From NCBI RefSeq assembly GCF_014839805.1, contig NC_051120.1:2790001-2854000 (forward strand): a stretch of 64,000 nt of DNA, read 5' to 3'. The position numbers were made by a program, and so were the translations under genes. Positions 34,681 through 47,544 of this stretch are shown here, piece after piece (the first letter of the stretch is position 1; each line of letters starts with the position of its first letter). Under the pieces are notes generated by a model, which was not told where the DNA came from, made no database searches, and saw only the letters and a list, made by a program, of their open reading frames with translations. This DNA comes from Manduca sexta. Lineage: Eukaryota > Arthropoda > Insecta > Lepidoptera > Sphingidae.

Positions 34681-36545
34681 AACGCAAATAAACAAAAACA
34701 AATGACGATCATGAAAAACGAACCTGGCTTAAGGCATCGCTTAATCCTCTCATTTACCACCACATTAACCTTCCACTACACGAAATATCTAAGCCCAAAT
34801 ATGCGAAACATCATAAAAATATCCCGGCCGTACACGTAATCTAGTAATGCAGTCTTAATATATGAGTATGGTCATGCCCGGCCCGGCTTTAAGCTAGGTT
34901 TTAAAAAGCCCTACTGATTTTCCCACGGATGCTGTGAACCTTTGTGGTTAGGCATGCGCCGTTCGATGGTGTTATCGATACTTGTTTCTATTCGAATTAT
35001 TCTTTGAGTATAATTTTTTAAAAATGTATTTGAGATATTTGATTTAAATAAGTCATAGCATAAAATTGATTGCATAATACAACCTTTACAAATATAATAG
35101 GTTAACGATATATGTTAACCAGTCTGGTATTTGGCTAATTAACATTTTCGTGACATTTTTTATTTTATGATCGATAGGTAATTATTTATACTGTAACATA
35201 TCGATTGCATATTTCCTTACATCGACATCACTCGGCTACCGTTCGCGAAACGTGACCGCCCGCGACAAACGGCGCGCGTGACGTATCCGAACGCAACCCG
35301 ATATGTCGCCGATAAGCTCGCATTTTTCATCTCACACAAATATGCACTTTATTATTCAATACACAAAGGTCGATATACACTATCGATACTCGCACAGACG
35401 TGGAACGACAACACTATTATTTACCGTTAACACAACCTTTATGATAAGGGCTTTAAAGGAGTAATTTTATGTTAAACGACTACAAATACGTTATTGGTTA
35501 GATTCAGAACCGAATTTCATATATTTCGAAAAGTGATAGAGTAAATTTTGCTTGGTCGGAATTTGTCAACATATTGTACACGAATTTTGTAATGCAAGCA
35601 ATACATTGTCCAAATAAACATAAATAATTCGTCTTTTCAATAACATTGGTTCTAATATATTTATATGCGATTATAAAAATAATTATTTAGAAACTATTTG
35701 TATGTTAACTAAAGTTTTAAGTCGAACGCAAATATAAATATCAAAATAACAAACAAATTTAAGATGATTTAAAATATGTGATGGAACTAAAATATTAAGA
35801 TTCTTTTTTAAAGTTTTCAGGTATTATTAAAACCCTTCTTGTTACCTTCGATTAGGTATATTTTCGAATCGCTCCAATAGCTGCCGGTACACAAGACTAT
35901 TTATACTAAAAGCGATATATACAATTTTCAGGATCCGACATGTAAGTTCCTACGCACACGGGGCTACTTTAAAGCGACTTGATGTTTTATACGCGTACCC
36001 TGCCAGTCGCTCGTAAGTAGCCGCTATAAGTACAATTTAGCTATGTTCAGATATATGTTCAGGGCCCTTATTCTGTATGATAGTGTAAACGCGTAACGCG
36101 GCCGTGTCATGTTATCTTCGAGAAATGTGCGTGAAATGGTATTCTGTAAGCCAAATTTCCATAGTCCTAAAAGTGATGCGTTGTGTTACGTGCTTGTTAC
36201 GCACTGTTAAAATAACGTGCGGGATAGAGAATAAGGCCCCAGATGTCAAACGTGTTGTTGGCGCATCGCGTCGTATGCCAAACATAGCGAAAGTGTGTGG
36301 CGGCAAAGAATTCTATTATATAGAGTGAACATTGGGGAAAGAAATACAAACATTTTGCGCTCATGTGATGGTTACTTAATCTACCGTGAAATAGCAAAAC
36401 ACCAGTGTATCTTTATATTTTTTGTCCGTATTGCACGGTTTTAATGCGCATATAAGCATATTTTCCGTAAATATGTTATTTTTGTATTAATATCTAAGGA
36501 CGCTGTAATATGTCACACGGACCTTTCAAATAAGACAACTTATTA
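34681..36545. other. Intronic sequence with a CpG-rich patch
   Basis: 35220-35320 is CpG-rich (CGTTCGCGAAACGTGACCGC, CGGCGCGCGTGACG). Otherwise nothing recognised; overlapping frames on both strands at 36.1-36.4 kb look accidental. Confidence 0.4.
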
Positions 36546-36665
36546 TTTTATTTATTTATTAACACTTTGTACACATGGTATACAGGCGGACTTAATGTCA
36601 TGGGCATTCTCTCCCAGTCAACCTTGGGGTGGTGTAGAGGACGGAGGCAGGTGTATAATAAAATT
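36546..36665 (-). mobile_element. LINE 3' end fragment
   Basis: The plus strand reads ATTTATTTATTAACACTTTG, TACACATGG, then CAGGCGGACTTAATG and GGCATTCTCTCCCAGTCAAC. This is the antisense of a LINE 3' untranslated end I recognise as frequent in moth genomes; the clade is not assigned. Confidence 0.6.
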
Positions 36666-38898
36666 ACCAATTGGTAATAACTTTTGGAACACAAATTTGG
36701 TGATGTTCGGTCTTTAACTAACTATACTGTTTAACGTCTTATGTCGGCTTAATTCGAGCGAATTGTAGGATACGTGTTTAAATCTTGAAGTCGCCTGTCA
36801 GTAGCTCCGTGGGCGAATGGCCTAATGATAAATTAACCAGTAAATTTTCCACCATTGCAATATAATGAGCGTATGGTTGAAACGCGCAATATCTGGGCCG
36901 TTCTAAATCGTATGTGAGTCCCACATTAATCTGTATCAATCCGTTCGCCCATCAGCATATATCAATCTGCCAATAAATCTGTGTTTGGAGCCGTTTTCAA
37001 TACCTCATTCGTATTCACATTTAATTTGAAATGTGATCGTGTGAGCTGGTGGCTATAATTGAAGGAGAAATTTTATGTGATTCAGTTTGGTTATGTTGGT
37101 GATGAGACGATCGTCTGGTAGAAATGGCAATCTTAAGGCTGTACACAACAATAGCAGAACATAGGTACAACAAAATTTATAAAAAAAGTGTGTGAAAGAA
37201 TATATGGAAAAAAATATATTACGAACGACAAGCTGGTCGCTGCCATATACAGTTGGGACAAAAAAAGGTCCAAATTTTGATTTTAGATATCATTTGAGAT
37301 AATGTTAATATATTCCACTTCAGAGCGATACTGAGTTATATCTATTAATGCGGTACTAACACCGTTTAATAATTCCGTAGCGTCTAACTCGTTTCTTTAT
37401 GCAGAAATCCTTTCTATTACCTATCTTCATGACTATATATGCTGGAAAACAATAGTTCGCTCACTACAAATCGATCTGGAGGTCATTAAAATCAAAGTAA
37501 TGAAAGAGTGTTTCGAGATTTAACATTTGATATAACTGAAAATTATTACACTGAAAAGTATTTAGTGGGTGTAGATCAGGATTCCGGCTGCCGTTGCTGT
37601 TTATGATTATGTGTTGAGCTTACCATCAATACACCAACCAATACGTCTCGTCTTTAAATCTGCTTCTTACTAATATAATATATACTGGAATTTGTAAAGA
37701 TGCTAGGAGTTTTAGATGCTTGTTAGAAGTGCACGGATTTGGATCGATGAGCAAGACCATGTTCTGGATTAACTTATATGAAATAAGGATTGAATTCCAG
37801 AATAAAACTTTCACACAGAGCCGGAAGCAACACCTAGTTTCAAATAAAAAACACTGCCCTCGTAAATGAGCTCTAAACGCGAACGAAATCACATAATCCG
37901 AAGTAAATATCGCTTACCCACGCTCGCATTTCACGGGACCTTTGACCGTTCATAAACGGTGAGAAACTCTGGCTGATTAATGGTATAAGGATTAACTATA
38001 ATTGTTACGCGGTCGCATTAACTGCCCGCGTCGGTCCGCTCGAGTGATTCTGTCAATTATCGTCTCGTTAGCGACTGATCGATATGAGACGCGTGTCGTA
38101 CGTTGCGTAGTGAATGTGTGAGGTCGCTGATGCTCTCAATGTGATTTTGATGATTACCCGCCATTTTTAGCAAAGGAATCCAATCGCTTTTTTCGATGTA
38201 TCTAAAAATTGATCAACAGATTGTTTTTGATATGCTCACTAATGAGTTATTTTGATTGGTTTTCGGAATCGGATTGAAGATTGAGATTCGGAATGTTTAT
38301 TGAAAACAACTGTTAATGAGGTTAAGGGATTAATAATTAGATTGAGGAATAATAGAGTAGCTTAACGTTTGAAACAGAATCAATGTATATACAGGGTAAT
38401 TTAGATATTGCTTTACTAAATGCAGCCATACTTTTTATTCGTGAAAATAATACTTTATAATTAGTTCCTCGATTTGTAGATGGAAAATAAAAAAGTGTAA
38501 GTTTCGAATAAATTAATATTAATAAAAAGTAATTTTAATTCTACACGTCCTTATGCCACTACTACTGCTCTATTAGAATTCTTTACAACGATAACATCAC
38601 ACTTTCAGTCAAAAATACATTAGCACATAATATATTTGCACTAGATCAAAAACCACTTTTTTTCCTATGAAATGTATTGGTACAGCAAAATTTTTACTTA
38701 GATGTCATTATTCATTCCGGAACGAGAGTGTCAAGAGTGTCCAGACATCCAAACATATCTTAGATTAGTCCGTTTATATCAGATTCTAAATCGCGCTTTT
38801 GTGTTCTTTTAAACTGCTAGTCTTCTTTAATCACCCCCTTTCTCTTTTATTATTTTTCTTATAACGTACACACACCGGATTCTGCTGTTATACGATCA
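36666..38898. other. Intronic sequence without recognisable features
   Basis: About 2.2 kb. An 88-codon minus frame at 37626-37892 has no motif I recognise. Confidence 0.4.
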
Positions 38899-40037
38899 TC
38901 TATACTATTATATAAAGCTGAAGAGTTTGTTTGTTTGTTTGTTTGTTTGTTTGTTTGTTTGTTTGTTTGTTTGAACGCGCTAATCTCAGGAACTACCGGT
39001 CCAAACTGAAAAATTCTTTTGCTTTGGATAGCCCTTTGTTCGTGGAGTGCTATAGGCTATATATCATCACGCTATACCCAATAGGAGCGGGGCAGTAATG
39101 GCTAATCTCAGGAACTACCGGTCCAAACTGAAACTTAGTTTGTGCGTTGGATAGCCCTTTATTCGTGGAGTGCTATTGGCTATATATCATCACGCTATAC
39201 CCAATAGGAGCGGGGCAGTAATGGCTAATCTCAGGAACTACCGGTAAAAACTGAAAAAATCTTTTTGCGTTGGATAGCTCTTTGTTCGTGGAGAGCTATA
39301 GGCTATATATCATCACGCTATATTCAATAGGAGCGGAGCAGTAATGGCTAATCTCAGGAACTGCCGATTCGAACTGAAAAAATATTTTTGTGTTGAATAG
39401 TCCTTTGTGGAGTGCTCAAAGTTATATATCATCACGCTATGACCAATAGGAGCGGAGCAGTAATGGCTAATCTCAGGAACTACCGGTTTCAACTGAAAAA
39501 TTCGTTTTGTGTTGGATAGCCCTTTATTTGTGGACCGCTATAAGCTATATATCATCACGCTATGACCAATAGGAGCGGAGCAGTAATGGCTAATCTCAGG
39601 AACTACCGGTTTGAACTGAAAAAATCTTTTTGTGTTGGATAGCCCTTTGTTCCTGGAGTGCTATAGGCTATATATCATCATGCTATAACCAATAGGAGCG
39701 GAGCAGTAATGAAACATGTTGCAAAAACGGGGAAAATTATGAGTTTTGAGAGCTTCCGTTGCCTGCGCTGCGTAAACGGTTAAAGTTATGCAACAATGAT
39801 GTATGACGGGATTGTTTCACTTAAAAGTTCTAAATAATATAACAAAGTCCCCGCTGCATCTGTCTGCCTTAACGTGTTAAACTCAAAAACTACCTAACGT
39901 ATTAAGATGAAATTTGGTATGGAGACAGTTTGAGACCCTGGGAAGAACATAGGCTCCCGGGAAACTACTATTTTTATTACGGAAGACTTTAGCCTGAAAA
40001 ACTTTATAACGCGGGCGGAGCCGCGAGCAAAAGCTAG
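38899..40037 (+). mobile_element. Non-autonomous Helitron, Lep1-like, with six 123-bp repeats
   Basis: Same family as the copy at 6.5 kb: it starts TCTATACTATTATATAAAGC after an A, carries about eleven TTTG units, and ends AACGCGGGCGGAGCCGCGAG, CAAAAG and CTAG before a T. The array has six units instead of four. The rest of the 3' half (from GAAACATGTTGCAAAAACGG) aligns with few changes. The right end lies 22 bp inside the Trmt61a intron, measured from the donor of the conserved exon. Confidence 0.93.
38979..39710 (+). repeat. 123-bp tandem repeat array, six units
   Basis: Units start at 38979, 39101, 39224, 39347, 39466 and 39589; spacings are 122, 123, 123, 119 and 123. The fourth unit has a 4-bp deletion and is the most diverged. 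Confidence 0.92.
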
Positions 40038-40053
40038 TATTATCTATAAATTA

Positions 40054-40284
<231 letters not shown>

Positions 40285-40309
40285 CTATCTTATATAATTT
40301 TCCACTTCT

Positions 40310-40690
40310 TCTTTCCTACTATCAAAAATTGGGTTACAAATCAAATGGCGCTTAGACAAATGTCTTTATTATACTTATATACCTTTTGCTTCCACTAATT
40401 ACATTCAAAAATCGTTCCTACTGCACACTGCTAATATCTTCAATAAGCTTCCACCAACCCTAAAAGTAGCTTTGTTCCGTACCAAACCAAAGGCGGTTAG
40501 ACGTAAGCTCAGTGATCAATTCTTTTTAAATGACAGGGGTCAACGAACATTATCGTTGTAGACACAATGTAGCGTGTGGTGTCTCTTCTTTTCTTTTGCT
40601 TAATTATGTAAATTCTTAATTCTTTTCTATAAAAATTATGCTTCTGCCCATTATGTTGTAAGGTAAACTTAAATTAAATTAAATTGCAAC
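40310..40690 (+). pseudogene. LINE ORF2 C-terminus and 3' tail
   Basis: The plus frame ending at TAG 40559-40561 is open for at least 75 codons and includes KWRLDKCLYYTYIPFAS, LLHTANIFNKLPPTLK and AVRRKLSDQFF. The pattern of an aromatic-rich stretch, a FNxLPxxLK block and a basic helix before the stop is typical of the far C-terminus of non-LTR reverse transcriptase proteins. The element is 5' truncated and ends near TTAAATTAAATTAAATTG at 40671-40688, a short tandem tail. It sits in the intron upstream of the conserved Trmt61a exon, on the opposite strand. Confidence 0.8.
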
Positions 40691-42116
40691 ATATATACGG
40701 AGACTATAAGCAATATGTGTATTTATGTAGTTATGTAATTTTTAAATCCATATTCAGTAATTTTTAAGTTTTCCTAAAAAAAAAATCTTAGTAATTTTCT
40801 TATAACATATGTATAAGTAAATGTAGAAAATTATAAAGATGTATATTTGTCTGATATAAACCCAGTAATTGCTAGTTTCATGGGACACCAGTGAGTCTTG
40901 ACAACAAAACTAATCTTGGGAATAAAACCTTGTCTATCATAAAACGGAGTTCAATGCCATATTTGTATTATCATATATTCATACTTATACATATAGTTAA
41001 TTCAAATTCCAAGTAACCAAGCGCTGTTATAGATACACTTGACCTTAGCCGAAGGTTCAAGGTTTCAATTTTATACGAGATTGAAGATAAAACATCCAAA
41101 ACTAATCGTTTTTCTATTGCGCACCGACGGGCCTATTGTAAACGGCCATCACAATACAAAACGAATGTCCAAAGGGTTCGTAAGGGAGCGTCCAAGTACG
41201 TGAGTATGACATGACAAAGCTCATGCCAGGTGTTTAGTTAAAGCCGTAGGTATCAGTATCTATGTCGTTTCAACCATTTCAGAAAGATGTTTTAGTAAAA
41301 GTAATATTAATATTATTTTTATTATATTCTAAAATTCGTACGAATGTCTACTTCTGTAAGACACAAGTTTAAGTATTTAAATATCTACAATGCGATGTTT
41401 CAACATACGACAAACGATCGCACACTTAAAAGTTGTAAACACACGCCGTACAACAAGTACCGTTACGGAACTTTTTATAAACCGAAAACGCCTGGAAAAC
41501 GACACATCGCCTTTTATGTGGGCCGCCCGCGCTTTATCTGTCAAATCTTATCGACCAATAAGGACGGCGGACGTCACTCACACTGCCAATCTGAGCGTGG
41601 CGGTTAGCTCGCCGCGGGGGGCAAATTTTAAATAATTTCAAAAATGGAACGGTAATTATTCCATTTTTAATTGTGTATCGCGTGCCAGGATCGCATAGCC
41701 GGCGTGCCGATTAACATAATGCATACCTCGTACGGAGTCGCATCGCGCGCGTAATGAAGCCATTACACAGAATAATATCAGAATATCACCACACTGTTTC
41801 ATTATAATGTGTTAAATAAATATGCGCTTCGCTAGAGCGTAATGTAGGTGTTATAATCTTAGGATTTTCTTTAGACTTTGGTTCGTGAAGATGTATCAAT
41901 GATTTTTGATGCCAAATAGTTAGGTATAAGGGCAATTCAAATCTTCAGTCTGAAAGAGTGTGTACCATTTATTATGCCCATGCTAGGAACATCACGCAAA
42001 AAATATTTTTTGCATTAAAAAGTACCTCATTATACTAGACGGTGACGGAACGATCTAGTGGGCAGACTGGTTAAATACCAAGAAAAACATATAACATACA
42101 ATAATAACATACAAAA
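40691..42116. other. Intronic sequence, nothing recognised
   Basis: CpG-rich words occur at 41520-41620 and 41690-41760. Two overlapping plus frames at 41344-41635 show no family signature. Confidence 0.4.
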
Positions 42117-42221
42117 GAAAAAAATATCTTATTAATTTATCAAAGGGACCGGCCCTTTGATAAAACTAATAAGATATTTTTTTCAAATTTTACATTACAT
42201 TAACCGTAATGTAAAATTTGT
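42117..42221. repeat. Two adjacent hairpins
   Basis: The first has arms of about 30 bp meeting at TATCAAAGGG / CCCTTTGATA (42117-42183), with a small mismatch block. The second has perfect 15-bp arms CAAATTTTACATTAC / GTAATGTAAAATTTG (42184-42220). Only about one base separates them. Confidence 0.85.
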
Positions 42222-43529
42222 AAATTTGCGAGCATGAGAACTGTCCAGAATTTGAGTTTCTAGGGCATTTAGACTTATTAAATATGCACTCACGAAACAA
42301 ATCATGTTAATACAATAGACCTTATCTAAGTTTTCAACAAGAAAGGCGGGAAGGGGAAACATTGCTGGTTCTGTCCAAGCTGGTCCAAGGTGGGCTGGCC
42401 AAACACACGCTCTATGCATAATATTACTATGTGGGAGGCGTCATAAAACTAGTTTATATGAGAGACATAAAATTAATTGATAACGGTGTAATGGGCACCC
42501 ACTAACAGTCCAACGGTTCGATGATATTTGTCGACCGTTTATTCAAATTGGAGCGTCCATACATTACGGATATAAAATAGCTATAAAATAATATAATTTA
42601 AATATTTTATGTATATAAATCTGCAGTAAATGTTTTAACTTAGTTTTCAATACTTTACGCACTTGCTTAACTAAGTGTCATTTTCAAAAAACGATCCCAT
42701 ATGCTTTTTTCGATCTATCTTAAAGTTGACCGATCAGAACAGTTTTTTTATAACATACTTATGAATGACTTGTTTTGATTGGTTCTTTCACGGAATTGGA
42801 TTGAAGATTGAGATTGAGATCGTTTATTGAAAACAGCTGTAAAACAGATAGCATTAAATCCGAAATTATAGGCAGTGAAGTTCAAAATCTATGACACACA
42901 TTTTTTTTTTTACATACCCACATAATTTTCCTACCGTTAAGGCAAAGGTCCCTCACTATTTAATATTACTCGCCGGTGAAAATAGTATGCCAGCAAGGAG
43001 ATCAGTCGATAATTTTTCACAAATCATACGAGGACAGATAATCTATGCCGCAACACTAGGGTAACAATAGTCGTTAGTCACCAATCGTGAGACGTGTTGC
43101 GCCAGACACGGGTCGCAAGCGCAGGACGGGAATTCCGACTAATTGACAGTTTAATGATTAGTTTCGATCACAATAAGATGAACAGCTGTTGCAACACGCG
43201 TAATAACTTCGCTAAGTTGGTGTAATTTTAGTGGAATTCGTTGAGTTACAATGTTAGGTTGTTTCTATGTAGGAATGTTTACTTGCGGCTATTGCGGTCG
43301 ACACGCGAGTTTAATTTACCGAGTTGATGACCATTTGATAATTATTTAAGTTTTTCTAGCTTCGTTTGAAATCCACGCTGTTGATGTGTTTTGTAGCAAC
43401 ATTTCTCTATATTCATAAATTATAATTCGAAAAAACATTGTAACATTCCTACTATGGAAGGACACCAGAGTCTAGATACAATGCGTCAAGCCCCTGATGA
43501 TGCCGAATTTACATTGCCAAGTTTCAGAA
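42222..43529. other. Intronic sequence, nothing recognised
   Basis: No repeat or coding signal that I recognise. Confidence 0.4.
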
Positions 43530-43776
43530 ATTGACAAGACTCACTCGGTGGTATTACGGTACGAATGCAGTGCTGAGGTGTCGAGTTCGATCTTCGCGCG
43601 GGGCATAGGGATATTGGGGTATTCTGCTCAATAAAGCCGGAGTCTGAAATTTGTTCCTGATATGGGGATAGGATCTTCCCATATCGCATCATGGGTCGGA
43701 ATACACACGGCGAAACATGGCTATATCAGTTGCACCTTTGCCTACCCCTTCGGAGATAAAAGGCGTGAGTGTCTGT
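43530..43776 (+). mobile_element. Family A SINE, older copy
   Basis: It has the decayed head ACTCACTCGGTGGTATTACG, then GGTGTCGAGTTCGATC (box B-like), GCCGGAGTCTGAAATTTGTT, GGGTCGGAATACACACGG and CTACCCCTTCGGAGATAAAA. A possible short flanking repeat AGAAAT lies on both sides. Confidence 0.85.
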
Positions 43777-44189
43777 TCTAGAAATAACCTAATATTTTGT
43801 CAATCTAGGATTTCATTGGCATTATTAGATTCATGAGCGGCGATCACTCATCAGCTGACCCATTTGCTCGTTTCAAACCTTCACTATACTATCGTAGAAG
43901 TTAGGCACATAGTCCTGGGTTGCAAGTTGCGCCATAACGCGTGGGTCACAGGACAGGAATGTCGTCTTGACGGATGGCTGAGGACGCACGCCGCCATACT
44001 GTCATACTGTGGCACTATGTCACGCGGACGATTGGGTACTGACATCTAATTAGATATAAGCAAGCGCCTTTATATCTGAAGGGGTGGACAGAGACATATA
44101 TCGACGATTGAAAGGCAAATTCACTTAAGCGAATTTTTTTTTTGACACTAAGTTTCATACATATTTAAAATTAGCGCGTTTTTCTATGT
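43777..44189. other. Intronic sequence, nothing recognised
   Basis: No repeat or coding signal that I recognise. Confidence 0.4.
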
Positions 44190-44527
44190 TTTTTTTTTAA
44201 TAATATAATATCAGCCCTGCATTATATATTGACCTACTGTTGGGCACGTGCCTCTTCTACTATTGAGAGGAAATAGGCCTTAGTCCTCCACGCTGGCCTA
44301 GTGCGGGTTGGCAGACTTCACACACCCTCGAAAATTCCTAATAGAGAATTTCTCAGATATATAGGTTTCCTCACGATGTTTTCCTTCACCGTTATAGCAA
44401 GCGATAATTCACAAAGAATACACACATATTTTTTTAGAAAAGTGAGAGATGTGTGCCCTTTGGATTTGAACCTGCGGACATTCGTCTCGGTAGTCCGTTC
44501 CACAACCAACTAGGCTATCGCCGCTTT
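44190..44527 (-). mobile_element. tRNA-derived SINE, second family, full length
   Basis: Read on the minus strand the head is GCGGCGATAGCCTAGTTGGT (box A TAGCCTAGTTGG) and box B is GGTTCAAATCC. It continues with TTATCGCTTGC, GGTGAAGGAAAACATCGTGA and GTGTGTGAAGTCTGCCAACC, and ends GCAGGGCTGATATTATATTA plus an A-rich tail. Both polymerase III boxes are intact. This family is very common in moths. It differs from family A throughout. Confidence 0.9.
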
Positions 44528-44760
44528 CTCGTTTTTATTTAATTTGGTTAAAATTTTTCGAAAAGAAATGTCAATTACCCTTTTAACCGTCGATATAATA
44601 AACCTATCGGTGAACTTATTTCCGTTTTAATATGAGCGGATTTTACTATACCGGCACGAGATCCAAACCTTTTTTGTGATAGTTTTACATATTTCTCAAT
44701 TTAAATGTTTCTGGTTTTTATTGAAGTCTGACTCACAGGAGTCTGGAGGATGCGTTGATG
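44528..44760. other. Intronic sequence, nothing recognised
   Basis: Short AT-rich stretch. Confidence 0.4.
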
Positions 44761-44819
44761 AAATTACTTATGTTTTTAAATAAAAACATAAGTAATTTAA
44801 ATCCCATTAAATAATGGGA
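44761..44819. repeat. Two adjacent perfect hairpins
   Basis: AAATTACTTATGTTTTT and its exact complement flank AAAT (44761-44798). Three bases later TCCCATT and AATGGGA flank AAAT (44802-44819). Both loops are AAAT. Confidence 0.9.
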
Positions 44820-45640
44820 ACGAACTTCTGACTTTACTAAATTACCTGGGTATTAGTTGCTAAGGGTGCACGTTTTAACGGTAAAAAAAAACATCTTGAG
44901 AGAATTTGCGATCATGATTTTTTAGAGGAATTAAGATAAGTCCACCAATCAGTACTAAGCCAGAACGGCAAACGATAGGCCTAATTTTCATTAGTCAACA
45001 AAGCCTATGCATAACATTAAATCATATTTTAGTACTTATTATGATTTATGTATATAACACCTACTTCTCATTACTGGCATTTCATGCTCAACTGTAGAGC
45101 ATAATATGATTTATATACCATAATTTTTACACGACATTACCGAGAAGCCGTTCGATAAATGTCGCAAGCGCCAAGGCCCCGAAGAGCTTTCGACGCCCGT
45201 CGGATCCTGGCCGTTAAGTTTTGTAATATATCGAATTGTTACGTAACGTTCCTTTGTGCCGACACTACTCCCATTCACTCACAATATGTAACGATGTGTA
45301 GGGATGGGACACGATGTTTACATATCGATAATCATTCTAATTGTTTGTGTTACAGTTTGTGATGAAATGTTTGCTGCGATTATAAGTGAAAATAAAATGA
45401 TCTAATCGTTAAAATAGCTGACATATTTAGCTCTTCTCTATCTTAGCAAAATAGATGTAAACAATGCGCGATCAAAGGCAATATTATACGAAAATTATAA
45501 CACTTTTTTACATTGAAATAAACTATTTTTCGGATTTTGTCGCCGTTTTTTATATTATTATTTACTTTTTTATATTTATTTGAAACTTGCAATTCCTCTC
45601 TCTAAAGTAAAGTTAGGCTCTACTTTATATCTACTGGCTT
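44820..45640. other. Intronic sequence, nothing recognised
   Basis: No repeat or coding signal that I recognise. Confidence 0.4.
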
Positions 45641-45654
45641 TATATCGCTAAACT

Positions 45655-45683
45655 TATCGATATATTTATCGATAAATCGATTA
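45655..45683. promoter_or_regulatory. Pair of DRE-like sites
   Basis: TATCGATA, the DREF/BEAF-type core known in flies, occurs at 45655-45662 and 45667-45674, followed by AATCGATT at 45676-45683. Whether moths use it in this way is inference. Confidence 0.35.
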
Positions 45684-45904
45684 TCACTAAGAGCCAAAGG
45701 CGACGCAGAACACATCACAATAGACTGTGAGTCGCGTTACTAACAATACTGGACAAGCCTTTGATGCATTAGAACAGATAACGGGTGAAATCACATGTGC
45801 CCTAAACAGAGCAGCTTGAGCATGCTGAATACCGTATATGATGAATGACTTGTTCTATATAGTAGGTTTGTTTATAGTTATGGTTTGTAGCTGTTGTGAA
45901 TAAG

Positions 45905-46050
45905 TCTTTCCCGGATAAATATTTTTTCGGAATAAAAGCCTATAGCACTCAGAAGCAATGTATCTTCCTATTGGTAAAAGAAATGTCAATGTCAATTTAA
46001 TAGTTCCTGAGATCAGAGCGTTCAAACAAACAAACTCAGCGTTATATCGT
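45905..46050 (-). mobile_element. Lep1-like Helitron fragment
   Basis: The plus strand reads AAAGCCTATAGCACTCAGAA, GCAATGTATCTTCC, TAGTTCCTGAGATCAGAGCG and TTCAAACAAACAAACTC, the antisense of a Lep1 5' half (GAGTTTGTTTGTTTGAACGC...). The CTAG end is missing. Confidence 0.75.
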
Positions 46051-46298
46051 CGGATTACTGCAAGAACTCATTAACTGGCCAATACAAAAGTATGAATTAA
46101 GCCACTTTTAGTTTTAGTTATATTATTTCCCTATATCATCTTAGATTTATTCTTAAAATCGAGTGAGTATGTTAATTATATTATGTTTAGGGCGTTATAA
46201 ACTGTACTTGATGATTTTTTGCAATTAGTGAGTTCTTGCAGTAAACCGAGGATATATTAGTACTTATACATGTAAATAAGTATGACGTCATGGCATTT
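46051..46298. other. Short unassigned sequence with a CRE-like site
   Basis: TGACGTCA lies at 46283-46290, just before the family B repeat. Confidence 0.35.
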
Positions 46299-46517
46299 GT
46301 ATCCGCCCGGATATCGCCCACTCTACACAGGATGTAAAATCTGCCACAGTAGCCCACGCAAGCGAGTCGCGTTCTGGGATCAACCTGTGTATATTCGTTG
46401 TCACACAGGCCGGCATAATTGTGTCGACTGGCGAATAAACATCTCTCATCAGTTAATAGTCTATCTGGAACACACACCACTAATCATCAGGTGGAGTCAT
46501 TTTGACGGATGCATATT
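46299..46517 (+). mobile_element. Dispersed repeat family B, copy 2
   Basis: TATCCGCCCGGATATCGCCC, AGTCGCGTTCTGGGATCAAC, CTGTGTATATTCG, CACAGGCCGGCATAATTGTG and TCGACTGGCGAATAAACATC follow the family order. An open frame on each strand inside it is not a gene. Confidence 0.75.
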
Positions 46518-47544
46518 ACAAAAAAAAACGGCTAAATGGTTGGATGAAGACGACTGCTGACCAATAGCTGCAAAACTACTTAAACTTGCAGCTGTGGAGC
46601 CTACCCAGATGGATTTTCGCATACAGAAAGGCTATCATGTAGTAATAACTAGCAACAGACCAGTGTAATTTTAAAAGGGGTTTGTCTAATTCTTCTGGCA
46701 ATGACAGTCTGAACTCAGTGGATGAAGAATCGAATCATATACCAAGGTAAAAAAGAAAAAGGATTTGGTAAATCTTTGTATGATATGTGGAATATTGAAA
46801 GTGTTTGAATTACGCTGTATATATGGTTGGTGTGTTTAATAAGTATCATTATCGAATTAACAGCACAAGTTACAACACGTTACATAAAAGATCGTAATTG
46901 AATAATTCCAGTACTTTTTGTACAGGTTTCACAAAAAGTCCATACAAAATATTCAATAACATGTGTCTATAGAATTGGCAACAAGCGACCAGGCTTTTAT
47001 GAGAATTATTTTGAATAGCCCAAAAGTTTAAAGGTGTAATTATAGACATAATAGTATCAATACATTGGTTCACTGGTAGCGCACTAGAACTGTAAATTGT
47101 GTGTGGTTTTTAGGTTTGCGAGAATATATTAGAGATTTTCGAATCGAGGATTCTTTCGGAATTATAATTTGTGCTAGGTATGGCGATAGATTCGTTTTTA
47201 TCACATTAAGTAAGACTGGCAATATCCTTAAAAAGGTTACTACTTTATACCTGAGTAAATACGGATAAAGCACAGAGGCTGAAACCCATATACTTCCCTA
47301 AAACCCATGTATATCCCTGCTGTAAAAATAGTGACAATAAATTATAGTGAATGTAAGCTGTTAGGCTGATGAGATGCCATCAATAATATGAATGTTTGGA
47401 AGCTACGACCCCAAAAACAAAACTCATACTACTATGACAATGAATTATAGCTGTAAAGTGCTGTTAGATTATTTTGGAATAACTGTTGTTACGGCACTAC
47501 TTTGTTGTTCAATATGGAAGCAACGCCGAAGGTATCCTATAAAA
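46518..47544. other. Intronic sequence, possible SINE scrap at its left end
   Basis: GTGGAGCCTACCCAGATGGA near 46595 recalls the Bm1-like 5' region on the minus strand, too weakly to call. The rest shows nothing. Confidence 0.35.

Noticed and set aside
42195..42419. A 74-codon minus-strand frame as the missing upstream Trmt61a exon
   Set aside because: Its translation has none of the family motifs, and it starts inside a hairpin.
44440..44526. A true tRNA gene on the minus strand
   Set aside because: It is the head of the second SINE family, with its body and tail following in place.
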